The notes beneath the pieces are model-generated. The model was not told the DNA's origin and made no database searches. It worked only from the letters and a program-made list of their open reading frames with translations. Below are positions 24,801 to 35,878 of a DNA stretch of 64,000 nt, in pieces. The stretch's first letter is position 1; each line of letters opens with the position of its first letter. Made by a program: the position numbers and the translations under genes. The stretch comes from Malurus cyaneus samueli (Eukaryota > Chordata > Aves > Passeriformes > Maluridae): assembly GCA_009741485.1 (NCBI GenBank), contig CM019216.1, positions 29,033,741 through 29,097,740 on the forward strand, written 5' to 3'.

Positions 24801-27730
24801 ATGTGTATGAAGAAGCATTTAAACCCCTCCAGATTAATATAAAATTCTCTCTATGTCTCATGCTTTGAATAAATACTTGTTTTGAAACAAACTTACTACC
24901 TCTGGTACTACCAGAGGACGCAAATTCACATGCTTTTCTATGCTGCTGGAAAAGAGCAACGTAGATACAAGTGTAGTCAGACTAGAGAATTTTCTCTAGG
25001 TTCACTGCCAGTTTAAGTGGATTTTTATTTAAAGCTATCAAAACAATACAAAGCTTTTTAGATTTAAAACTCTCAATGCTTGCAACCTGTTATTTAGCCA
25101 CCATGGCATGTCTAGTTTGATGAATGTGGGCCTAACAGCTCCAGACAATGACATCAGCACCATGCCTTCCTCTGTTGTTCCTGGCTGGGCTTCAGCAGGC
25201 AGAACAGTAGTAAGCTTTTATTCTATACATAACTTCGTAAAGATCACTGAAGTTTTAGCCTTTCAGGCCAAAGGAAAGACCTTTTGCTCTGGCCAGTCAC
25301 ACAAATTCAGTCCAGATTTAGGTACTTGGAGAACACACATAGCAAGCTAAAGCACTATACTTGTATACTAATAAAAAACTTAGCTTTGTGAAGCTGTGTA
25401 GTTATAGCCAGTTGTGCTATTTGTTAGAGACTCTGTATTGATGCTTAGGCACCCATTAACATATTTTTCTCATCACACAACCACTGGATTTACACTTTCT
25501 TTATTTACAAGTGCTTGAAAACAATTGTCAACAGTTTCAAAAGTCCTTTCATGATTCTAATGGAATTAACTTGTTTTACTTTCTCCAGGCCAAGTGCAAG
25601 TTGGCTGACCACACTCTCATATGATCTTTCAATATTATTCTGAATGGCAAACTGCCTTCTTTTGCCTCCTGTATGCAATTCACCGAGACTAAGGAACAGG
25701 GATTTTTGATCTGGACACTGCATTTGATCATTCTGATCTCATCACAGTGAGACTGAAAAAACTTCCACAGCTTTCAACATCCAAGTTAGAGATAATGTAT
25801 GCTGCAAAGAGCATTTTAAGAATAATTGAAAGAGAATTTGTATTCTACAAACTGGATCCTCTGGAAAGGCTCCACTTCTCTCTAGCTTAGTCTACCCTAC
25901 TTGCATTCCCTTGTATCATCTCCTCTTGGTCACCCTCAGGAAGGAAAAGAGTCTTTCCTGTGCAAGTTTACCAGGAAGCCTATCACCCTATATGGAAGCT
26001 TCAGAAAATGTCTAACTCAAGTTCTGATGCCTCCTAAAGCTACTGAAGGATAGTGAAAATATATAATGTGCACAGACTCTCTGCAAACATCTCCATGAAT
26101 CAGAAATAAAACCTGCCTGCCTCCTGACCCCAGTCATTTTATCTTTCCAACAGCTTTCAGGGGCATTGTGGCTCCCTATCCCCTAGTACCTTTAACAGTC
26201 TGGATAAACAGCTAGGCTGAGGCTGTGGGAGACCCTTGAAGGGTTAAAATACCAACTTACAAAACAGTTAGGAGGGAGCAGGAACATAGAAGGGGAGGTC
26301 AAGACCACAGCCTGACTTGCTCATCCATGTTACAAAAAATGCTCATTAATAGGAAGGGATGAATTAATCAAAGTTGCTGCAGTCTTTGCAAGATGATGAC
26401 ACCTCGAACCCACTTAGATTTCTGAAGGTCTGCTGTTCATAGCAGGACTTCCATGTTCTGTCAGTAACCTGAGCCCTCCAGAAGCAACATAGGTTCCCAC
26501 ACTGAGGTACAATGCAAAGCCCACAGCTCACGCTCATATCACTCAAATACTGCTGTTGTAGATATTTTCAACCTCAAAAAGGCAAATCTTAGCAAAAAGT
26601 GATGGCAAGAACAAAATGTACTGTTCTTATAAGCACTCACGAAAGGGCACAGCATGCTGTTGCCCACAACATCCCTTGCAGATCCCTGTTTGGACCACTG
26701 CTTCGAAAAACATCACTTTTCCATAATTGAAGTAAAACAGTTCGCTTCAGCTTATGGAATAGTAGAGGAGGGTTGAGTTTTGCAGCCAGCATTGTAAATA
26801 GGTCATAGCTAATGTCAGTTAAATTCTGCCTTCAGTTCATGTGGTATGTTACTTTATTCAGCACCAATTCTAGCTGCAGACTGCTGGGGCTGAAATAGAA
26901 AAGGGAGACAATGTGGGAAATGCTCTTTTAATTCTGCATAAAAAAAAAATCATAGATGAACAAGTATTTCAGCATACCGTTTATCCTCTGCAATCTATGT
27001 CTAGATTATTTTTAGAAGTCATCTGGGCAGTTTAAATGTACGGGCCAAATCCTGATCTCAGCAGCATGAAAAAGTAACCATAGAGGCATCTGCCCATATT
27101 GTAGGCCTGATGTTTTACTACCAAATAGCCAACTGCTGAAAACATTACCAATTGGTGATTTACTGTTAGATGAACAAAATTCACATTCATGGGATATTTC
27201 TTCATGGTAATGATATTTGCACTGTCTGTGTCCTTACTGTGATTCATCTCCATAATATCCGTATGTAGTAAAAACATAGAACTGAGGTTTGCAGCATCTT
27301 GATACTACTGTCCCTTATTTGGAGAATAAGGAGGGAAAGAAACTGAGTAACATGCCATTTGTATCATAAGATGTTTTCTGTATGCCAATTCACAGCATTA
27401 ATGACAAAACTAGCCCTTTTCTTCCAAATGCAGTGCAGTGCACAGGCCAATTAATGATACATTGAAGCTAAAGAAACTTATTAGCAGATCAGCTTCATGG
27501 CACAGCAAATCAGTGTGCTTTATGAGGGACTAACCTCTAACATCTCTCTCCTTTGGGATATAGAGATGGCTGTTTAAAGCTCTTGTGTTTTAATTCCGTT
27601 TTTCCATTCAAGCTCAGTTTCTTCACAGGGCCTGAGACAGTCTCCACCAATAAACTTGGTGGTTCTGCCAACCATCCATTCCTGATGGCTGCAGCGAGCA
27701 CCAGTGAGAGCCAGGCACTGAAGTAGGTGC
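21869..27730. other. Intergenic or intronic stretch without identified gene
   Basis: About 5.9 kb with no gene and no clear repeat. A perfect Kozak-like GCCACCATGG at 25097-25106 opens only five codons. A possible decayed LINE reverse transcriptase scrap at 25700-25775 is listed separately. A short ATGCATGTAA-type repetition lies at 24263-24305. The last 130 bases before 27731 are richer in G and C but unassigned. Confidence 0.5.
25700..25775 (+). pseudogene. Possible decayed LINE reverse transcriptase scrap
   Basis: One frame reads FDLDTAFDHSDLITVRLKKL, which resembles reverse transcriptase motif A of L2/CR1 LINEs (LDLS-AFDTVDH-ILL-RL) with two residues missing after AFD. Nothing convincing flanks it, so this may be coincidence. 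Confidence 0.2.
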
Positions 27731-27905
27731 TGTGTTGGTTTTGCATGGCCTCATTTTTGGTAGCAGGAGGCCACAGAGGTGGCTTCTGTGAGAAGCTGCT
27801 GAAAGATTCCACCGTGTCTGGCAGAGCCAAACCCTGACGGCTCTGAAGACGGACATGCTGCTGGCCAAGGCTGTGGCCATTAGAGATGTTACGCCACTGT
27901 GAAAA

Positions 27906-27915
27906 CATATTTAAG
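27906..27915 (+). promoter_or_regulatory. LTR TATA-like box
   Basis: CATATTTAAG lies about 175 bp into the LTR, at the conserved acatatttaag position of this LTR group, where the retroviral core promoter is expected. Activity is unknown. Confidence 0.4.
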
Positions 27916-28102
27916 AAGAAATCAAAACAAAGGGACGTGCTGTTTTTTTCTAGCCAGGGAAGAGGAGGAGGTGAGGACATGTGAGGGAAACAACATGGAG
28001 ACACCAAGGTCAGTGGAGAAGGAGGGTCAGGGAGTGCTCCAGGCGCTGGAGCCGGGATTCCTCTGCAGTGGAGACCATGGTGGAGCAGCTGAGCCCCTGC
28101 AG

Positions 28103-29447
28103 CCCATGGGGTCCATGGGGATGCACAGATCCACCCACAGCCCATGGGGTCCATGGGGATGCACAGATCCACCCACGGCCCATGGGGCCCACGGGAGATG
28201 CAGAGATCCACCCACAGCCCATGGGGTCCACGGGGGATGCAGAGATCCACCCACAGGCCATGGGGTCCATGGGGATGCAGAGATCCACCTACAGCCCATG
28301 GGGTCCATGGGGGATGCAGAGATCCACCCACAGCCCATGGGGTCCATGGGGGATGCAGAGATCCACCCACAGCCCATGGGGTCCATGGGGGTGCACAGAT
28401 CCACCTACAGCCCATGGAGGCCACAGGGGATGCAGAGATCCACCCACAGCCCATGGGGGATGCAGAGATCCACCCACAGCCCATGGGGATGCAGAGATCC
28501 ACCCATAGCCCATGGGAGATGCAGAGATCCACCCACAGCCCATGGGGGATGCAGGATCCACCCACAGCCCATGGGGCCCATGGGGGATGCAGAGATCCAC
28601 CCACAGCCCATGGGGTCCATGGGGATGCAGAGATCCACCCACAGGCCCTGGGGCCATGGGGATGCAGAGATCCACCCACAGCCCATGGGGGATGCAGGAT
28701 CCCCCCACAGCCCATGAGGCCCATGGGGATGCACAGATCCACCCACAGCCCATGGGGAATGCAGAGATCCACCCATAGCCCATGGGGGATGGATAGATCC
28801 ACTCACAGCCCACGGGGGATGCAGAGATCCACCCACAGCCCATGGGGTCCATGGGGGATGCACAGATCCACCCACAGCCCATGGGGTCCATGGGGGATGC
28901 AGAGATCCACCCACAGTCCATGGGTCCATGGGGATGCAGAGATCCACCCACAACCCATGGGATGCACGATCCACCCACAGCCCATGGGGATGCATAGATC
29001 CAACCACAGCCCATGGGCCCCATGGGGGATGCACAGATCCACCACCCAAGCCCATGGGGATGCAGAGATCCACCCACAGATGCGGTCCGCCATGGGGATG
29101 CAGAGATCCACCACGCCCATGGGGTCCATGGGGGATGCAGAGATCCACCCAAGCCCATGGGGATGCAGAGATCCACCCACAGCCCATGGGGATGAGAGAT
29201 CCACCACAGCCCATGGGGGATGCAGAGATCACCCACAGTCCATGGGGATGCACAGATCCACCCACAGCCCATGGGGATGCAGAGATCCACCCACAGCCCA
29301 TCGGGGGATGCAGAGATCCACCCACAGCCCATGGGGATGCAGAGATCCACCCACAGCCCATGGGGATGCAGAGATCCACCCACAGCCAGGCCATGGGGAT
29401 GCAGAGATCCACCCACAGTCCATGGGGATGCACAGATCCACCCACAG
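28103..29447. repeat. GC-rich minisatellite of about 40 units (38/39-bp and 29/30-bp types)
   Basis: I parsed about 40 contiguous units with no spacers. Long units of 38-39 bp contain two CATGGGG blocks (CCCATGGGGTCCATGGGGG) followed by ATGCAGAGATCCACCCACAG. Short units of 29-30 bp lack the second block. Units 1-9 (28103-28449) are all long; the middle is mixed; almost all units after 29051 are short. Nearly every unit carries CCATGG. Variants include GCACAG for GCAGAG and scattered 1-3 base indels, most of them between 28917 and 29238. The unit resembles a segment of the host LTR family that I recall as cagcccatggaggtcca…ggagcagat-tccacctgcagccc, so the array probably arose by amplifying the LTR's own sequence. 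Long open frames on both strands here are not genes. Confidence 0.97.
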
Positions 29448-29815
29448 CCCCTGGGGGAGGTGCCCACACCAGAGCGGGTGGATGCCTGGAGAGGGCTGTG
29501 ATCCAAGGCGAGATCCATGGAGAGAGGGGGCCCTGCTCCCAGGCTGGAGAGGCCTCTCCTTGGAGGACTGCACCCCATGGACAAGGGATCCACACCGCAG
29601 CAGTTTTTGAAGAACTGTCTGTTGTGGGAGGGACCCTGTGGCACAGCAGGGGAAGGAATCCTCTCCCTAAGTAGCAGAAGATCTTGGTGATGAGCTGATC
29701 AACCCCCCACGCCCTGCTTCCTGCACTGTTGGAGGGAAGGAGGGAGCAGCTGGGGGAAAAACGGTGTTTGAAGGGCTTGGTTTACTTCTCATTATCCTCC
29801 TCTGACTCTGTTCCT

Positions 29816-29821
29816 AATAAA
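29816..29821 (+). promoter_or_regulatory. LTR polyadenylation signal
   Basis: AATAAA in the context CCTAATAAATTCACTTAG, at the conserved ggtaataaatt position of this LTR group, marking the end of the R region. Confidence 0.55.
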
Positions 29822-29980
29822 TTCACTTAGTAACTCTAGTTTGAGCCTGCTTTGCCCTTGGAATGTTTCCAACCAGTCCTTATCTCAACTCATGACCCCC
29901 CTCATTTAATTTTTTTCTCTCCTGTGCCCAGCTGTGACAGAGGTAAGCAAGTGAGCAGCTGTCCTGAGTGCCTGGATACA

Positions 29981-32900
29981 TACATGTATATATTCAGTGT
30001 ATACTGAATCCTAGGATTTGGAGAAAGCTCAATCAGCACCAGGATGCATGAGAACAGCTGAACTGCTCCTGGAGTGTCCAGGATTCAAAAAACATTACAT
30101 TGCCTCAGGCCTGGAGGGTAATAGGGTGGAACATTTCATGTTGAATTTTCTGGTTTATATTATTCCGGCATGGAAAGCACACATAGTCTTCTGGATCCAC
30201 ACATTCCTAAATAATTCACACATTTCTGATACTTCTGCCATGCACAGTATCTAAAGAATGCAGAGTTGTTTGCCTTCTCAGAACTGATTTGGAAATCCTA
30301 TAGAAAGGAACATTTAGTTAAACATAAATCAACTCTTAGGCTGGCTAAGAAGAAAAGTGTTCTAAAATGTACTAATATGTGTTTTGGTTAGGAATGAAGG
30401 AACATTCTATTACTATGCATATACAGACAATTCAAAACATATGCTCTGTACACAGTGTTTTGGGGCAAAGTTTCATCAGTAAAGCAAACTTATTCAACAC
30501 TTAGGGACTTACTAAGCTGACTGACCAAAAGAAAATGGTTTTTGTGTAGTATAGAAGAAATAACTGAATAAGTTGCTTATCTAAAAATTTTCACTCATTG
30601 ACAAACCTAGATTTGGAAGTAGTTATTTTGTGAGCGCCCATGGATCCACTGAGAAATCATGTTGTTCCTTCCTAATTGGAAGGAACCAGGCTTCATAATA
30701 CGATTGCTCATTCACATGATATAACCCCAAAATATTCCTGTCCATAAAAATCAATCTAAAGTATCAAAGTAGCTTTGGTTTTGAAGAGCATATATCTGAA
30801 TAGGCCACCTGAGAAATACAGACTTTGAGAATTCTGACTAGAAACTCAGAATTGTTTTTAAGTTACCAGTCTGGTTCATTTACTTGCAATAGAGAAGAAA
30901 GAAAAGAAAAAAGCTCTAAGTAAGTGGGGGTTGTTAAAAAGTCCCTCAAAATTCTTTAGTTTTCTTTAAAAGCTTAAAGCCAATTTTATATAATCATTTT
31001 TACAACTTAAACCAGTTTATATCTGTGACAATTTGGCAAAGCAGAGAAAATGAAAGGTCTGTTAATTAAATGGGTAATAACTGGGCATAGCATACAAGTG
31101 AGTGACATCCTGGAGACACATCTTAATAATTCCCTTCTTCAGCTTCAGTGGAGGCTGTATTAGTCCAAACTGCTTGAGTTAAGAGAAACCAGAGATTTTT
31201 TATGGCATTAATATAGCAACCATTTCCACTGAAATCATGGGGCAAGAAGTCTGGGTGAAGACTGATAGCTAGCTCTGTGTCTGTATGAAATTCTCATCTA
31301 GGAAGTTGGGTTTGTGTCTTTACTCACTCTGTTGCTAATTGTCATTGGTTCAGGAAGGACTTTAAGGTAAAAAGGGCAAGGTATGTACCTGATCTAATTT
31401 CAGACAGTGGTAGTAGACTGTCCCTAAAATGATGTTACTTTTGACCTACCTACCAGCCAGTTATTAACAGCTCTGTTAGAATCACTACCATGACTCAATC
31501 ATTATCACATTAATCCTCACAGTAAATAAAAGCCTTGAGTAAAGCCCATTCCTTTCCACTGCCTTTGGTTAGGCAGTTTCAAACCATTTTCTCACCTCCT
31601 AAAGCAAATAAGATGTGTGATTCTGATGCCAGACTGAAATGAAGGCCTATTCACACCTGAATATTTTAGAGCAAAACATTGGATTCAATATCAGCAAACA
31701 TTAATAAGCCTGAAGCAGCAGCAATATCTGAAATTGCCAGCTTGGAAATAATAGAGAACAGGTATGTGTGATAAGAATATTTTATATGTTAAACTTAATT
31801 ACATTACCATGCTGTACTAATGTATCTATTTAAATAGTGAAAAAAAATTTGAGTCATATTTTTATAGATTTCAATTGACTTGGAAAAAAGTTAGAATTGT
31901 GCTCCCTGACATAATTTTTGCTGTAATAAAAAGATATTGCAATTTCATTTCTGAAGTTTTAAACTTAGAAAATTTTTACTTTTTGATGGGAGTGACTTTT
32001 TTAATTGTTGTTTTATTGGAGAAGCTTAATTTTGATTTATGCTTCACAGCCTTATTTTGATTAGTTGTTTTAGAGGATAAATGTAAGGAGTTTGGAAGAT
32101 GAGTGATCTTTATATTATACATATGTAGAATCCTAGCCCATAGGGATTCTTATTGCATCTGCTGTATTAAATTAAAATACAATCACTAACACACTGAGAA
32201 TATCATTCTGGCACATTCCAATTAGCTGTCAGAGCCTTGCAGATCCTATGGATAACCCAATGTAAATACAGACCAGTGTATCATGATTTAATATCATGAC
32301 AAATTATTTCTTTAGTCCTTGCTCTAAACAAGTTAGGGAAGCTACTCTTTAATATTCAACAGAACCTGAAGATGTTAGTATTTTTATTTAATACAAGCAA
32401 TATAAAATACACAAGACACTTAGACAAAAGCCAGTCAGTCAGGTCCTTCTAAATGTCTACTAGCTCTCGACATCTGATTTTCTACTGTATAATTTACCAA
32501 GAACACCAGAGAAAGAGGAGCTCAGCTGTCACCACCTCACCTACACCCAGCACTATGCATATTTTTCTCACCACCTAAAAAAATACATAGCTTTAGAAAT
32601 GAAATAAGTGGCTAACAGGAAAACTGACAGAGCTGCTACCATGTAGGAATGGCAGACTATTCGGTGTCATAAGATACACCTGCAGGTTATACTACACTAC
32701 GAGATGTCAAATTGTACAAGTATAGTCAATTCGTAACAAAATTGCTCAAATGCAATTTTCAAATATTAACATACATTGCAGGAATAATTTATTTGCCCTG
32801 CCTATGCTGACTCTCAGTCTTAGCAGTGAGGAAGCGGTGAGGAAGGGGTATTATGTGTGGAGTGTGATATTAAATTCAAGCTTTATTTGTGTGCCTGTTT

Positions 32901-34274
32901 TTGCTGAGCTTTTCACTGCTAAGGTCTGCTTTCAGTTGCTGGGCCTAATGTCAGAGCCTGTGGGAGTGAAGCATAACTCTCAGCAGACAAAATCAAATCT
33001 TAGAATGGTAAGCCAACTGTAAAAACACAAGCCCATGCAGCAAGACGCATCCAGTGGTGCTAAGGAAGCTGGACCTGGAAATAGACTGGATTCTACAGCA
33101 ATACTGGATAGTGGTCTAAGATGAATGTGATATGAAACAGGATGTTGTAAGAATGTAAAATTCATTAAGTTTAGATGGAAAGTTGACGAGGGGGTGTTTA
33201 ACATGTTTGCTAGGTCCACAGAATATCTAAGTTACTTCTGTTTCTCTGCCGTGAAAAGGAACACAACTTCCCTGTTTGGTGCCTTGATTCACAGGTCAAG
33301 AAAGGTAGAAATTACTTTGGCCATGTTTTCTTAAGAATGATGTTCTTTCAGTTAGATGCTTTGCCTCAGGGAAGAGCCCTGGGCACTGTCTCAAGGGAAT
33401 AACATGAGATCATGAGTAATCGAGTAAGACTCAAAGAAGGAAAGAATTCAAAGATAAAAACATAATTAGCTTTTCCCAACATCTGACTCTGGACATATCC
33501 TCAATGAGCATATGAGAAAATCCAACATATGTTCTAATACAACCCGCTGGTTTAGAATTTAAATTTGTCTCTGTGCATTGTTGCAATGTGATGCGGATGC
33601 CTATGCTTTGCAGGTTGTCAGCGCAGATCTGGCAGTCCTTCAGCAATTCATTGTATATGATCTATATTTTGTATCCCATTACAGACTTTTTGTCTCCATA
33701 AGTGATCCATAAATCAATCAAGATGCTTATTAATTTTCTTGCTATGCATGGTTGCTCAAGAGAGTGTGTTTATAACCAGTCTTTGGACTTCAGGGATTTG
33801 GCAGCTATTACTATAAGGGCTCATTTGATTATCGACATTAAGGGTTTGATTGGTAGAAATGATTGCTTAAATCCCGCAGAGAAGCTTTTATTGGACCTGA
33901 ATGAGAGAAATGGTTTAATGCTTATGTTGAATGAAAGATTGATAGGGATTCCACTCTTGGAGAGAAAGGTAGAACTAGAATATGCAAGCCAAGGATCAAA
34001 AAAATAGAAAAAAGCTGCATACATTACTCCAATATCAATGTTGTTGTCAGCCTAGCTGTTTATATAGAGGTTGGTATACATATCAATTTAAGCAGATGGA
34101 TGTAATCCCCATCGAAGTGGATATACAGAGAGTGGAGTCATCTCTTAGCTTTGAAATATGAATTTCCCTTAATGGACAGTGGAGAAAAATGGGGAGCCCA
34201 GTAAAGTGGGTCCTTCTAAGAGACATGTAAGACAGGTCATATAAATATGTTTTTGTATTTTCATTTTATCTTAG
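29981..34274. other. Intergenic or intronic stretch without identified gene
   Basis: About 4.3 kb, AT-rich, with no recognised gene or mobile element. A perfect hairpin at 30664-30686 is listed separately. The 101-codon frame at 33702-34007 (+) shows no known motif. Confidence 0.5.
30664..30686. repeat. Perfect 9-bp stem hairpin
   Basis: GTTCCTTCC (30664-30672), loop TAATT, then GGAAGGAAC (30678-30686). The arms carry inverted TTCC/GGAA cores like paired ETS or STAT half sites. No function is evident. Confidence 0.7.
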
Positions 34275-34388
34275 GTTGACTTAATGGGTTCGGTGATGCT
34301 AAAGCTTCCTCACACAAGTACAGAGCAGCAAATCGAACAAGTGAACACACCACGAGATGACCAGCTTTCCAACACACTACCAATTTGA
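34275..34388 (+). CDS. Possible terminal coding exon, unknown product
   Basis: A strong acceptor (pyrimidine-rich TTTTGTATTTTCATTTTATC then TTAG, AG at 34273-34274) leads directly into an open frame of 37 codons ending at TGA 34386-34388. It starts VDLMGSVMLKLPHTSTEQQ and ends DDQLSNTLPI. The segment and the next 150 bases hold several CpGs (TCGGTG, TCGAAC, CACGAG, CCGTCTC), unlike the AT-rich surroundings. I do not recognise the protein and see no upstream exon. Alternatives are a conserved non-coding element or chance. Confidence 0.28.
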   Translation, partial: VDLMGSVMLKLPHTSTEQQIEQVNTPRDDQLSNTLPI

Positions 34389-35289
34389 ACTCCTCCATTC
34401 AAGCTGAACATTCCACTCCGTCTCTTGGCATTTCACAAATCAAGTGAGGAGGAAATGTAGTCCAGGGAGCAGGGGTAACCAGGAAATGTGGCAATTTCTG
34501 ATATGTTATGAGGCCACGGGATTCATGCCAGAAGCCCAAGCGCACCTAAGGTGTTTGTCACAGTGAGGCAAAAGGATATTTCTATATCTTGCTTTTTATA
34601 AAGACGTGGGATTTGCAAATATTTAGGGTCTGGTTGAAAGCAAGGGATGTAGATGCGTCAGAAGGACATTAAAGTAAGCTCCTGCAGTTGTGCAAACCAA
34701 AACAGTAACAGAAGGAGATAAGCAAATATTTCAGATGTACTTTCCATACTGGCTTTCCCAGAATAAGCCTGCAAAGCTTACCCTGTAAGACCACATTTTC
34801 ATGGCTCTGAATGTAAATAATATTAAAAAGGAGCAGCTCATAAAAACTTCAGGGAAATGACACATTTCAGTACTAATCTTTTACTTGACCAGCTAGCATG
34901 GACAAGATATTGTTTTCAGGGTTACTCTCATGTACTCATTTCTGAAACAGAAACAAGAACCTTAGCAACCAAATAAAACCTGTAAGCAATGCTAACAGTT
35001 TAATTTCTTGTTTATCACATTATGTCTGTAAGAAAACATTACTAAAATGTTTCCAGGAAAAAAAATGTAAGTGAAGGGGTGGAGAAGAGAGAAATGTTAT
35101 TTTCTGGGGAGAAGAGAAATGCATCTTATTTGCAACTTATAGAACACAGCAGTGGATGGATCAAAGTGTTTTGCTGTGCTGTAGTCTTGTGGATTCCCCC
35201 CCCACGTATTTTGTGTGTCCCACATTTCATTCCCACACATTTGTGTGCTCAGAGTCCAGAATGATGACCGTACCAGGGATGCATAAAAT
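34389..35289. other. Unassigned sequence
   Basis: No gene or repeat recognised. It could hold 3' UTR if the preceding candidate exon is real. No obvious nearby AATAAA fixes an end, apart from AATAAAACC at 34971. Confidence 0.4.
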
Positions 35290-35878
35290 GCAGTGTGGCC
35301 AGCAGGTCAAGGGAGGTGTTCTGCCCCTCTGCTGTGATCCAGTAAAACACCACCTGGAGCACTGCACCCAGCTCTAGAGCCTCCAACATAAGAAGGACAT
35401 GAACCTGCTGGAGCAGGTCCACAGGAGGGTTATGAATATCACTTGAGGGATGGAGCACCTTTTCTGTGAAGACAGCAGAGAGAATTGGGACTGTTCAGCC
35501 TGGAGAAGAGAAGGCTCTGGGAAGACCTTATTGTGGCCTTTCATTATCTTTAAGGGAGCTTAAAAAAAAAGATGGGCACCGACATTTTAATAGGGCCTAT
35601 AGCAACAGGACAAGGGGCAGTGTTCCTAAACTAAAAGTGGGCAAACTTAGACTAGACACAAGGAAGACATTTTTTATTGTTAGTATGTTGAAACACTGGA
35701 ACAGTTTTTCTAGAGACATGGTAGATGCCCCACCCCTAGAAACATTCAAGGTGAGGTTGGACATGAATTAGAGCAGCCTGATGTAGTTGAAGGTGCCCTG
35801 CTCATTGGAGGGAGATTGGACTCGATTGCCTTTAAAGGTCCCTTCCAACAGTTTATTCTATGATTGCATGATTTTTTT
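35290..35878 (+). mobile_element. CR1 LINE, 3' fragment with ORF2 C-terminus
   Basis: It runs from CAGTGTGGCCAGCAGGTCAA through the ORF2 C-terminal end into the 3' UTR, and ends with GGTCCCTTCCAACAG, TTCTATGATTGCATGA and a T-run. The frame at 35466-35771 includes SNRTRGSVPKLK, KLRLDTRKTFF and LKHWNSFSRDMVDAPPLETF, matching the CR1 ORF2 C-terminus (RFRLDIRKNFFT, VVKHWNRLPREVVDAPSLE). Stops upstream of 35466 show it is dead. Confidence 0.92.

Larger units (their letters stand above)
27731..29980 (+). mobile_element. Solo LTR of a songbird endogenous retrovirus, TguLTR5-like, enlarged by a minisatellite
   Basis: The left end TGTGTTGGTTTTGCATGG is the start I recall for a songbird LTR group. It is followed by family blocks: ggtggcttctgtgagaagctgct, tgctggccaaggctg, acatatttaagaag, agacaccaaggtcagtgga, and gtgctccaggcgctggagcc. 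After the internal array come more family blocks: accccatgg-aagggatccac, gggagggaccc, gcaggggaaggaatcctc, acttctcattatcct, a polyadenylation signal, cctgctttgccc, gtccttatctcaac-catgac, and ctctcctgtgcccagctg. The 3' end is diverged or truncated near 29980, and I find no target-site duplication. No internal viral genes flank it, so it is a solo LTR. Without the array the LTR would be roughly 0.9 kb. Family name and class come from recall. Confidence 0.8.

Noticed and set aside
25097..25120. Perfect Kozak sequence GCCACCATGG as a gene start
   Set aside because: The ATG opens only five codons before TGA.
27537..28802. 421-codon minus-strand open frame and its overlapping partners up to 488 codons
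   Set aside because: They are readings of the minisatellite and LTR. The consensus unit lacks stops in all six frames, frames on both strands overlap fully, and the peptides are simple repeats.
28103..29447. Regularly spaced repeats resembling a CRISPR array
   Set aside because: Units are head to tail with no unique spacers, unit length varies, there are no cas genes, and the genome is a vertebrate one.
27726..29985. Target-site duplication around the solo LTR
   Set aside because: The five bases before TGTGTTGG (GGTGC) do not recur at the decayed 3' end, and the exact 3' boundary is unclear.
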